From the NCBI GenBank assembly GCA_009768925.2, contig VHIT02000040.1:62001-126000 (forward strand): a stretch of 64,000 nt of DNA. Direction: 5' to 3'. Shown one piece after another: positions 30,070 to 39,588 of the stretch. Within the stretch, counting starts at the first letter, position 1, and each line of letters opens with the position of its first letter. Both the position numbers and the translations under genes were made by a program. The notes beneath the pieces were generated by a model. That model saw only the letters and a program-made list of their open reading frames with translations. It was not told the DNA's origin and searched no databases. This stretch comes from Cryptosporidium bovis (taxonomy: Eukaryota > Apicomplexa > Conoidasida > Eucoccidiorida > Cryptosporidiidae).

Positions 30070-31309
30070 ATCTACATATATTTACTTTGTTCACCATCAA
30101 TGGTTCATATCCACTTTTATTTAGTCATTTGCAGCATATCCCATACAAAAATGGCGGTAAAATGTGTCAGGACCTAATATGCAAGTAAAATATGTAGACT
30201 TGTTCTAGAAAGACAATCGTGACTATTATCTTATTCCGCCATTCATGTCTATTACTATATAACAATTAATATTAATACTAGCATTCTTCGACTATTCTCT
30301 TTCAGTAACTACTTAGTTGTATTTCGAAGAGACTACTTAATTAAATAGCTATGAATTTATCAACTGGCTCAAAAATTCGAGAAGAGGTACCATTTAAAAT
30401 ATCATTGTTCTAGTATATACTTTATACAACCGAACTATTACTTATAAGCACACTACAGAGCAGTTACTTTTAACTCACATCGCAAATCAAGAGGGCATTT
30501 TTGACTATATTGGGATATATATCTTAGTAACATTATTTGGATGCAACCAATCATCCAAATATATATTTATTCCTGTAAAATGGTTGATTTTACGTGATAA
30601 AAGTTAGGTAGATATTTTTTGTGTTCAGTAAGTGCTGCCCTTAACTATCAAATAGCTCTAAATCATCTAAATAAAACTTAAGCATTTGAAATTATTTATA
30701 CAGCGGATTGAATGTGTCCCAAATAATATTAATAATAATCATAACAATTATAATTATGATTGTTCTATTAACGAGGTAAACATCATATTTAAAATAGTTA
30801 ACTAAAAAATACACACAAGCAGGATTTAAATAGTTTGTTTTTAGAACACATATTAACAATTTTTACATGATTTTTTAAGTAAATCAAAAAAATGTAGATA
30901 TTATATTGAAATATGCAATTGACTGAGACTTTTTAAATAATATATCATATAATCGATTTCTTACTAAGAACAAGCTCGTTAAATTGAAGATAATTTACAA
31001 TAAAAATGGATGGAAACACCAATAATCAGTAATATAGAAGTGTATATTTGTGTGTTTACTATCTTGTAATCTTATGAAAGTTCATATATTTGAAACACGC
31101 ACAAAATACTTTATTATTAATGTAAATTTCTACATAGGTACACAAGTAGAAATTTAAACTGTCATCTATGTGTTGCCGCAATGTTCCAACAGATAGATAT
31201 CATGAACTAGACACTATTTTACAATAGTCCATATTTCAGATTGGAATAATTGTTAGTAGTCAGAATAAGAAAGAGGCATGTATAAATGAGAGCATAAAAG
31301 CCATGCACC
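30070..31309. other. spacer between WYLE 5 and WYLE 6
   Basis: This 1.2-kb AT-rich spacer has no supportable gene on either strand. The only notable element is GGCGGTAAAA at 30153-30162, close to the WYLE 5 start. Confidence 0.5.
30153..30162 (+). promoter_or_regulatory. GGCGGTAAAA element upstream of WYLE 5
   Basis: GGCGGTAAAA lies 84 bp before the WYLE 5 start. The same nine-base core recurs at 25548 and 39580. Confidence 0.45.
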
Positions 31310-32938
31310 TCAATCATTTTGAAATATGCCATTTTTTATTTCATTCGCATCACTTTTACCTTTATTTGTAAGTAATTTAGTAATTCTAGTTCTTATTTTT
31401 GTTTTTCTTGATTTTTTTGACTTTGAGCCATAAACCATGCCTGACACAGAAATACCTTGAGTTTTAACCTTTCTTCTCGTTTTTTTTAGAGCTTTGGATT
31501 TATAAACAGTTTTTTTACCATTTCTTAATTCAGGCTTAGCCCTACTTTGGGTCAAAGCATCATCTAATGGTATATAAGTTAGCCATTCTTGGCCATAATC
31601 TGCAAGATTCATTTCCTCTGCCATTTCTGGAATTACAAGATAGTAATTTGGATCCAAAATGCGTCTAGGAACAGTAACAGCAGCAAACGACTCTTTATTT
31701 TCTGACAGGACTTCAACTCGATTGTCGACGAATCCAATTGATAGAAACTCTTTACATAAAAGTTCGTAAAGAATCTCAGATGAATATGTTTCTTTCTTTA
31801 AATAAGACTTGAGAAATGATTTACAGTACTTCATATATATCTTAATATCAAATAGTATTTTTGCTGAAAATATATCAAAAAAAGCAGTTATAAGTGTTTT
31901 TAGTGAATTATCAAGATTCGGAAATAAAATAAAGTGTATTATTGATACAACAGTTGAAGCAATCATAATTCTAATGGGCAAAAAGTTTCTTTCTGGGTGA
32001 TTTATTGTTGGAAAAAAATCACTAGATTCGAAAAGGAGAGCGGCTCTGATAAAACACCTTGAAACTCCAATTGTTGAATTTTTACTTTCAACATCATACG
32101 TGTGTAAATTTTTAATCCTCGATGCAAATTCATCCCTGAGTTTTGAGTATTTTTCTTGCTGAAAATCCCTAGAAAGTAAACAATTCATCATACTTTCACA
32201 AACGTCTCTGTAATATGGTGAAATTTTATCATCTGAAAACAATGATACTGACAGATAGCAATTCTCTATTGAGAATGTTTCGTCCAAATATCCCATCGTT
32301 TTAATTGCCGAACCAACGACATCTTGTAATGAATAACTAGAAAGCATTCCATCAAAGTAGGGAGCCACTCCAATATACATACAATGAATCAATTCAAGAT
32401 ACCACATTGAAGGAATTAAACAAATATCAATTGCGAACGTCATTAGTCTTTGGTAAGGTTCTGATGTTAATTTAGGTAGATTTTTTCTAAAATGTTTCAT
32501 TCTAGGAAAAAATATCTCGTTATTAGTTAGTGCACTATCCATTCCTCTTATCTTTCTTACGAGTGGTGATTCACTGGAACTCAGTGTATTAGATTTCATA
32601 TACCTCAACGAGGAAAATTTGCTATATTTTCTTCTCTCTAAAGGAATATGAAATGGAAAATCGGGTTCGACATGTGTAATATGTTTATCCTCGGATAAAT
32701 CCGCATGAATATCCTGAACCGGCTCTGATATTGAAAAATATTCATTTTCATATCTTGCCTTTAATTCGCTTACCATATGTTCAAAACCGTGCTTATATTC
32801 ATCTAAGATTAACTGATAAAACCTCTTCAACGGACAGGTCCTCCCGGAAAAATCAACTTCACCGGAACACAAGCATGTCAGTAAAGTGGCAAAACATATT
32901 GAAATTAGTATAATTATCCTAAAAGCTACTATTTTCAT
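31310..32938 (-). CDS. WYLE-family secreted protein 6
   Basis: This 542-aa protein is called from the ATG at 32938, which places a compact signal peptide (V-A-F-R-I-I-I-L-I-S-I-C) at the N-terminus. An in-frame ATG at 32968 adds ten residues and is the alternative. A C-P-L-K-R-F-Y-Q-L-I motif follows the signal, like that of WYLE 3. The core has L-P-K-L-T-S-E-P-Y-Q-R-L-M-T-F, W-Y-L-E-L-I-H-C-M-Y-I-G near residue 177, S-Y-S-L-Q-D-V-V-G-S-A and D-D-K-I-S-P-Y-Y-R-D-V-C. Then come L-C-K-E-F-L-S-I-G-F-V-D-N and P-R-R-I-L-D-P-N-Y. The C-terminal 75 residues are strongly Lys/Arg-rich. A GGCGGT element lies 63 bp upstream. Confidence 0.88.
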   Translation of the reverse strand: MKIVAFRIIILISICFATLLTCLCSGEVDFSGRTCPLKRFYQLILDEYKHGFEHMVSELKARYENEYFSISEPVQDIHADLSEDKHITHVEPDFPFHIPLERRKYSKFSSLRYMKSNTLSSSESPLVRKIRGMDSALTNNEIFFPRMKHFRKNLPKLTSEPYQRLMTFAIDICLIPSMWYLELIHCMYIGVAPYFDGMLSSYSLQDVVGSAIKTMGYLDETFSIENCYLSVSLFSDDKISPYYRDVCESMMNCLLSRDFQQEKYSKLRDEFASRIKNLHTYDVESKNSTIGVSRCFIRAALLFESSDFFPTINHPERNFLPIRIMIASTVVSIIHFILFPNLDNSLKTLITAFFDIFSAKILFDIKIYMKYCKSFLKSYLKKETYSSEILYELLCKEFLSIGFVDNRVEVLSENKESFAAVTVPRRILDPNYYLVIPEMAEEMNLADYGQEWLTYIPLDDALTQSRAKPELRNGKKTVYKSKALKKTRRKVKTQGISVSGMVYGSKSKKSRKTKIRTRITKLLTNKGKSDANEIKNGIFQND

Positions 32939-34063
32939 CTTAAGGCTGTTTAAGACAATTATTTGCATAAAACTGACCAAAGTTATCAGTTTTTTGAAAA
33001 GGCGGTCATTTTCAAAAAACCCAACAAGTAACTCACTTTTTTACATTTTATGCATCTATTTTCCGATGAATGCAAAAAAATGCAAATACAAAACTAGTAC
33101 TTACAAATTTTTGAGCAAAAGCGCTTCTTTACTTGAATACACAACCCTTGATTTTAACTTTCGTCTGTAGTATTTTCCAACAGATTAATTATTAGCATTT
33201 CCATTAAATATTTTGCATCTATATCCCTTCTATATTTGCATGAAGTATGATTATTTTTTTACAGTAACTAACACTTTTGCTTGTTTTCTCAGTTTTGAGA
33301 TTATTATGCATACACATACTGTTTATCTAAAAACCCAAGTTCAAATCTTTCAATGAGCAGCATTATTGCTGATACAGCCAGAAATAGTTTAATTAGTGAT
33401 TTTTTGTTGAAAACTAAAAGATTCAAATCTAACAACCTCACTTTGATGGGTGATTGAGGCCAGTCGCATTACAAGTTAATGTTAGTTCAAAATGTAGCCG
33501 TTATTGTGAAAATAGCAACAGTTCGCCGTGAATGTGGAGATGTATCAAGGGTAATCAGAGTTATGTACCTAATTCTCTTAAATTAATATTTATACTCTGA
33601 ATTTCCACAATAGTCGTGGTTTGTATCAGTATCAAATATCAAGAAAATAAACGTGGCAGGCAAAAGAATGAAACAAAAAGAGTAAATTGAAGTAAAGTAA
33701 AACTTAGTATTTTAAGAACAATCACCTATACACAAAGGAATTATTATTTACGCATCTTTTCCTTTTTGCTTTTTTTGATTTGATGCTTCAACTCGATCAT
33801 AGTATCATTAAGTGAAAAATAGTTTGTTGCATGCATAAGGCGCCAAAGATAGGTACTTTTAAATAATAGTCTTGATTGCGACTATAAGATAAAGAAGTGT
33901 GTAATCTGAAATAATAGAAAAATAGATTTAACTATCTGCTTTTTTATATACTGATTACCATTGTTCGGTGGAACGTTATCTGTGGAGATGGAACGGCAAT
34001 TTTCAACTATCAGAAAAGGCTATGAATTTTAACATTTCTATTGTCATTTAAAATAGATATTCA
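32939..34063. other. divergent promoter region, WYLE 6 / WYLE 7
   Basis: This is the only divergent spacer within the WYLE cluster. It holds GGCGGT at 33001-33006 close to WYLE 6, and GCATGCA at 33829-33835 next to GGCGCC at 33840-33845, 219 bp before WYLE 7. I see no coding sequence. Confidence 0.5.
33829..33845 (+). promoter_or_regulatory. GCATGCA plus GGCGCC composite upstream of WYLE 7
   Basis: GCATGCATAAGGCGCC puts an ApiAP2-type palindrome four bases from an E2F-like core, 219 bp upstream of the WYLE 7 start. A similar pair lies at 9409-9432. Confidence 0.45.
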
Positions 34064-35980
34064 ATGAATGTTCAAAAACAAAAAACGATTGCATTGATTT
34101 CAATAATAATAGTAATAGTGTCCTTCCTATCAGACATTTTTCCGCCATATAAAGTAAGTGCAAAATCAGTAGATTTTGAGGATCAAGCAGAGAAAAATAG
34201 AAGGAGTAGGACTCTAAAGAGAATATTTACGAGAAGCAAGACATACAAAATAGTTAATAAAGATGGTTCTATGGTATATCCTCCCTTAGACTTAATAACT
34301 AGCAGAAACAGTCCCGTATTAAAGAGTGTGAATGAATTAGATTCAACAAGAGATAGAGGTGAGTTTACGCGTTACCAATATAATAACATAAATTAATATA
34401 TGAACGCCTTATTTTTTTAATACAATAAATTAAGATATACTCGATAGAGGTGATGTTTATATCATCAAAAATGGTGAAATACCTGGATGGGACGGAGTTG
34501 GAATACCAATACATCACCCCAAGGGAGAAGACTATCTTAGGTTGGATCCTCCATCTGAGAAAAAGGTGATATCTATCCTCCCACCGGTCTCCATTGAGAG
34601 GTTAGTTTACCATAACAGTTAATCCGAGTAAAATATGTTCAACTACATGTTTCCGACCTTAGATTTATTTTATTTGCACTTGAAGAGTGCCTTATACCTT
34701 CAACGTTTTATTTAAAAGTGGCATTCTGTACCTTTGATGCCTTTTATCCTTCACTAGAAGGAGTGCCATCCGGACAAGTGATGCAGGATATAGTTGGGGT
34801 GTCACTTTATTCTGTGAGAAAATTTAAGAATGAATTATCTTTTAATACATGGTATTGTTCAACTGGGATAAGCATGCTTACAGATCCAAGAATGAGTTCA
34901 AATTCATATTCAAAATGTCACAATATCTCACTTTGTTTACACCAGAATTTATTCCCAGTTCTATCTCCCCCACTGGGTAATCTTAGGCCTGATGAATTAA
35001 TAGAAAAGTCGTATGGTTTGCACGGCTTAAATTACCAAGCAATGCAAAGAATGGATATAGAAAAGATACTTTATAGAATAATCAAAAAAGTGCAAGCAAA
35101 TTTGTGTCTTGAACCCAATAAAACATCAAGCAAACTTTTTTCGATAGTTAGAGCCTTCATACTGACTTTATATTCAATACATTCAAGTATGATAATTCCA
35201 GGCTGGTATATATCCAAATTTCCTTCCTCTAAAAAGGCCTTATCTTTCGTTAGCATTGTAAATAGGGAGGAAACGGAACAATCAAAATTCAGATCACGTT
35301 GCTCCAAAAAGTTCAGAAGATGGTTAAGGATCAATCAGCCAAAGCATTCACCGTTAATTGGTAATATTAATGTCATTAAAGAGGTATCCGAATCAGTTTG
35401 TTTTCAAGCAGCTAGAGCTGGTTTTGTAAGCAATGAGGAATTTGACTTTTCAAATATGGTTAAGGAAGGGACGGTAAATGTTGATTTAATAAATTTACAA
35501 CTTCCTATTGTTATACTCAGGGGTGAAAGGCAGCTAAATTACTTCAGGAACTATAACCTAAGGAAAGTTTCTGGTGAAAATAGATGGTCACATTACCACG
35601 AAACATATTATCCCATGTCAAGTATGCCAAGTAGTGGAAACATTGACCTTTCTAGTGGTGATATTGAAAGTAATGCGGAAAAAAACGCTAGAATGTTATT
35701 AAGCGGTGTTAGAATCAATGATCCTGAAGTTGAGGAGGTTGAAAAACTAATAAAAGAAAAAAAATTAAAAAAAAACAAATGTACTAGAACACCACCTGAT
35801 TCTCCTGAATCTAGCATGCATGACGGTTTAGACGAATATTATCCGAAAAAACACAAGCGTAAAAGTGATCATGAGGAAGAAGAGGACAAGGAAGAAGACA
35901 AAGTGGAGGAAGAAGAGGAGGAAGAAGAGGAGGAAGAAGAGGAGGAAGAAGAGGAGGAAGAACAAGAAGAGGAAGAATGA
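34064..35980 (+). CDS. diverged, spliced WYLE-family protein 7 (F-Y-L-K)
   Basis: I read this as one three-exon gene. Exon 1 is 34064-34358 (signal anchor I-A-L-I-S-I-I-I-V-I-V-S; donor GTGAGT); exon 2 starts at 34435. For the second junction, the model without any frameshift uses 34435-34566 and 34620-35980 (595 aa). An alternative uses donor GTTAGT at 34602 and acceptor at 34662. It gives a better family match (P-P-V-S-I-E-R-F) but needs one base less in the A6 run at 34560-34565. Both models then read I-L-F-A-L-E-E-C-L-I-P and F-Y-L-K-V-A-F-C where sisters have W-Y-L-E-L-I-H-C, then M-Q-D-I-V-G-V and A-R-A-G-F-V-S-N-E. I-G-I-P-I-H-H-P in exon 2 matches the family I-P-L-H motif. The tail is about 40 acidic residues, unlike the basic tails of its sisters. 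It is the only plus-strand member. Confidence 0.72.
35919..35978 (+). repeat. GAG/GAA repeat coding poly-Glu tail
   Basis: A purine-only GAGGAAGAA repeat encodes the Glu tract that ends WYLE 7. It is prone to slippage, so the tail length may vary. Confidence 0.8.
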
Positions 35981-36213
35981 GAATGTTAAAAGATGTCGAA
36001 ATTAGCAGGATAAATTTACTGCGAATAACTACCCCACTAATCAACTAATGATGACTTTTTGAAAAATTAACATTTATAGAAATATAGTTATAATTATCTC
36101 CCACATATTTAACATATATAAAGTTATATTTTATATTAATTTAGAAGTGTAAATACCTATCTTTTTTCCTGTAACAAGTTTATGTCAAATTTCCTCAAAC
36201 AATGTTATTATTT

Positions 36214-37218
36214 TTAATTTCTATTGAACCCTCCCATGTTTCCCAGAATGCCATTTCTCATCATGTTGTTCAAGTTGTTATTAATACCTAGAATGTTGTT
36301 TAAGTTATTGTTGTAATTGTTATTATTATTATTGTTATTGTTGAATATATTATTGCCATTATTCATATTCGAAAAAAGATTGTAATAATTCGCGCCGTAC
36401 AATCCATAATCTTCAAATCCTCTCGCATAAATTGCATTCATAGGTTGTATTCTCGCTCCAATTGGAATGGGTGAGAAATAGGATAGAACAACAGATTGAA
36501 CGACTGAAAGACAACAACCACAAACAGCTACTGATATTTGAACGCAAGCTACCCATTTTACCGTAGACTTTACTTTATCAAAGAATCCTTGATTCCTCTT
36601 TTTTCTAAGTTTCTCTTGTTTCTTCCTTATTCTTTTTCTTCTTTTCTTTCTCCTCTTTCTCTCTTTTTTGGATAAATATTCGTCATCATCTTCTTCATCA
36701 ATATATCTTCTTCTTGGATTCCTTCTTCTGTGATTTATTTCATTATAATTTAATTTGTGAAAATTTGCCAAGAATCTTAACTCTGTTTTGTTATTGCTAT
36801 TGTCTACTGAAAATAAGTTCTGCTTCTCGTCAAATTTAAATAATTTATCCATTAATATATCACTTGTGATATTTGTTGAATTATTTGTCATTTCAATTAT
36901 CCTATTGATCATATAATTGGTATCATTACCTAGCATATAGCATGTATGAGTGTTATTTACGTATTTTAACAAACTATTATCATTTTTGCACTGATTGGTA
37001 TGCTTTTCTGCAAGTGTTTTATTTGTATAAAACTGGTAAACATTATTGTTCCCCTCTTTTGAAACAATGATATTTGTTACATTTGCATGACTTAAAACAT
37101 CCTTTATTATTTGATCCTCCAGCGACTCTGGTTTTAAAAACTCTACATCTTCACAATAACAAGTAGTAATTACAAGACAAATCAAAGTTGTAGCTATTAA
37201 TCTAAAAGTTATGGTCAT
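36214..37218 (-). CDS. secreted Asn-rich protein with basic cluster, unknown function
   Basis: This 334-aa protein has a clear signal peptide (L-I-A-T-T-L-I-C-L-V-I-T-T-C). Residues 25-165 hold many N-x-S/T sequons. Residues 165-215 form a dense Arg/Lys cluster split by an acidic D-E-E-D-D-D-E patch, with several dibasic sites that could be processed. A hydrophobic, Cys-rich segment at about 226-255 (V-A-V-C-G-C-C-L-S-V-V) could be a membrane span. The last 60 residues are an Asn-rich tract with poly-Asn runs. It does not carry the WYLE motif and I do not recognise a family. Its place between WYLE 7 and WYLE 8 suggests co-expression with them, which is inference. Confidence 0.8.
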   Translation of the reverse strand: MTITFRLIATTLICLVITTCYCEDVEFLKPESLEDQIIKDVLSHANVTNIIVSKEGNNNVYQFYTNKTLAEKHTNQCKNDNSLLKYVNNTHTCYMLGNDTNYMINRIIEMTNNSTNITSDILMDKLFKFDEKQNLFSVDNSNNKTELRFLANFHKLNYNEINHRRRNPRRRYIDEEDDDEYLSKKERKRRKKRRKRIRKKQEKLRKKRNQGFFDKVKSTVKWVACVQISVAVCGCCLSVVQSVVLSYFSPIPIGARIQPMNAIYARGFEDYGLYGANYYNLFSNMNNGNNIFNNNNNNNNNYNNNLNNILGINNNLNNMMRNGILGNMGGFNRN

Positions 37219-37513
37219 CCCATCAATAAATATTTTACTCTTCCTAATTTATTGTTTTATACCACTAATATTACTAACTTCACTTGTAGTTCCTCAAATA
37301 TTTTTATATGCAAAATAATGGTATGTCAAGTAAGTAATGCAAATAAAATGAAGATTTAACAGTGTGTGAAAAAAAAGGTAAATAATACCAAAGACTATTA
37401 ATAAAATAATTAGGAATAACAGCTTTGTTATTGAGAAATCAAAATATAGATTATGATAATATTCGAGTCACAAAAGTTAAAATACAGTTAAGTGTAATAC
37501 ACATTGTTATATT

Positions 37514-37793
37514 TTAATCAATATTAATTTCCGAGAGAATCTCTTCAATTTCAGATCCTATGTCTTTAGGAGTCAGGGGTTTTCTTCCAAGTTCACCAGA
37601 TGAAGAAATGTCCACGGAACCTCTTGATTTCCTATTATATTGCTTGCTTTCATGAGTTACTTTATCCATTCCTTCTCCTGGAGATTGCTTTTCACCAGAT
37701 GTGGGGGGTATAGAGGTAACAGACTTTGTGCTAGTAGTGGTTACTGGTTTCTTGGTTGGAGCCTTAGTGCTTAGTTTAGTTACTTTAACAGTG

Positions 37794-37854
<61 letters not shown>

Positions 37855-39253
37855 AGGAAGAGGAGGTAGGAGAACTTTTATCCGGTTTTTTGTCACCACC
37901 ACTCTTCACAGTACTACTACTATGTGATTTCTTTACACGAGAAGTGTCTACATTTGAAGTAAAGTGTGCTAGGTGTGGGAATGCCAAATACTTAAGCTCA
38001 TCAATGGACATGTTTTTCGGAATAGTTACGTCGCTATTAATAAATCCAATAGAGACAAATTCAGTACAGGCGTGTTGAATAATAATATTTGAAAACGGAC
38101 TCCATGTAGCTTTACGAACATATGGAAGATAGTCTACTGAATTGTATTTCATATGAGCATTTATAAGTAAACTTGAACATTTTGCAATCATTTTGATAGG
38201 TGTTGATTGCTTTAGTGCGCCATCACAAATATTCAAGTAGTCTTTTGGTGAAATCTCAAAGGCGTCTACATCTTTATATCCACTATTAATCAAAAATTCA
38301 GTTAACATCATGATAAAGTTGAAACAACGAATAACATAAAATAATTTATCAGGTATATTACGTGCACCTGCTTTAACAATATAAAATAACTTATCAGGTA
38401 TATGTGTACTTTCATCAGCCTCGGAAGATTTATATTTAGCTGACTTTTCTCTTCTAGCCATAATTAATCCGTTAATTATCTTTTGAGCATAAGAACGTGG
38501 CTGTTGGCCTCTGAAGAATGGTGGCATTTCCTTGTAGATACTTGCAATTTGTTTTTCCCACCTCTTTGCCATTTGTTTTCCTTTGTCGGACATAAATTCC
38601 TTCGAAGACAAACATGATGCCATTATATTACACACATCTTTTGAATTCGGACTTATTGCTATATCACTAAACGTTTTAACTGCAGTTACACATCTGGAAA
38701 TACTGAATCCCTCACTCGGCAATTCCATCGAGCTAAGTGCTGCTCCAACTATGTCCTGCAACGTATAACTCGTAAGAATTCCTGTTGTATATTTAGTTAC
38801 TCCTTTGTGCATACAAAAAGTCAATTCCAAGTACCATAACGAGGGCAAATTGCAGATGTTAACTCCAAATGAAAGTATTCTCTCAGTGTATTCCAGTGGT
38901 AGTCTCATTGGATGAGTAGTGACCACAGGTATTCTTCGAAGTTTTATGTTCTCGTCTAACGCCATTATTGGGACATGCAAACTTATAGGTAAATCTGAAT
39001 AGCGATTTTTAGAGCCAACCTGTGTACCATCTGCATTTATATCATATGGAAAGTTAGGTTCTATGCCCTTAATCACAACAGTTCTAAATGTTGGGTCCAA
39101 CTTTCTGACTCTTATTCTATACTGTGAATTATATAGAGGTGGTTTATCGTTTGAAGCTCGGACTCCAAAGCCTGGAGTTCCAACTGAACCATTGCCAAAA
39201 AATACCTGTATTACTGCAAAAATGATAAAAAATAAAACCTGCTTCAATATCAT
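37514..39253 (-). CDS. WYLE-family secreted protein 8 with poly-Thr domain
   Basis: This 579-aa protein starts with a signal peptide (V-L-F-F-I-I-F-A-V-I-Q-V-F-F-G). It carries the family core: P-L-E-Y-T-E-R-I-L-S-F, then W-Y-L-E-L-T-F-C-M near residue 138, S-Y-T-L-Q-D-I-V-G-A-A, a conserved Cys in I-S-R-C, and I-S-P-N-S-K-D-V-C. E-F-V-S-I-G-F-I-N-S is the second family block. Two things set it apart. A 45-bp tandem duplication doubles an I-P-D-K-L-F-Y segment (about residues 278-305). The usual basic tail is replaced by a run of more than twenty Thr within a Ser/Thr/Pro/Lys-rich region, a probable O-glycosylated stalk like that of the mucin-like gene. GGCGGTAAA and TGGCGCCA lie 305-335 bp upstream. 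Confidence 0.88.
37791..37854 (-). repeat. (TAG/ACT)n microsatellite coding poly-Thr
   Basis: An almost pure trinucleotide run, about 20 units, encodes the poly-Thr stretch of WYLE 8. Uninterrupted ACT codons indicate recent slippage and a probable length polymorphism. Confidence 0.9.
38330..38420 (-). repeat. 45-bp in-frame tandem duplication in WYLE 8
   Basis: The bases around TTATCAGGTATA occur twice at a 45-bp period (about 38346 and 38391). They encode two copies of I-P-D-K-L-F-Y followed by similar residues. No other family member shows the duplication. Confidence 0.8.
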
Positions 39254-39557
39254 CTTGACATAAAAAAGTTAAATTTGGAAAAAACAAATGTCCTACCTTT
39301 ATAGGCGCAAGCAAAACAGTGATAAACAACTCTTGTTTATTATCGGTACTTTATTTACATAATTTTGATTTACTATTCCACAATTTGTGTACAACTAAAA
39401 AAATTCTTTTTTTTTGCACTCAAAATTAATTGAAAATATAGATTTTGTATTAATTCATGTGCGCTATATTCGACGTAATTACAATAATATTTAAATTAAT
39501 CTCTTTTAGTTATTAATTTGTCGTTACCTTCAAGTTACTTGCAATAATTCATGTCTT

Positions 39558-39588
39558 TGGCGCCAGTGTGTCTGTACACGGCGGTAAA
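39558..39588 (+). promoter_or_regulatory. paired TGGCGCCA and GGCGGTAAA upstream of WYLE 8
   Basis: Both variants of the recurring element occur within 31 bp, centred about 320 bp upstream of the WYLE 8 start. Confidence 0.45.

Noticed and set aside
34718-35980. An independent gene starting at 34718
   Set aside because: The frame opens with GTG in the middle of a conserved family block; the residues upstream (I-L-F-A-L-E-E-C) belong to the same block and need the preceding exons.
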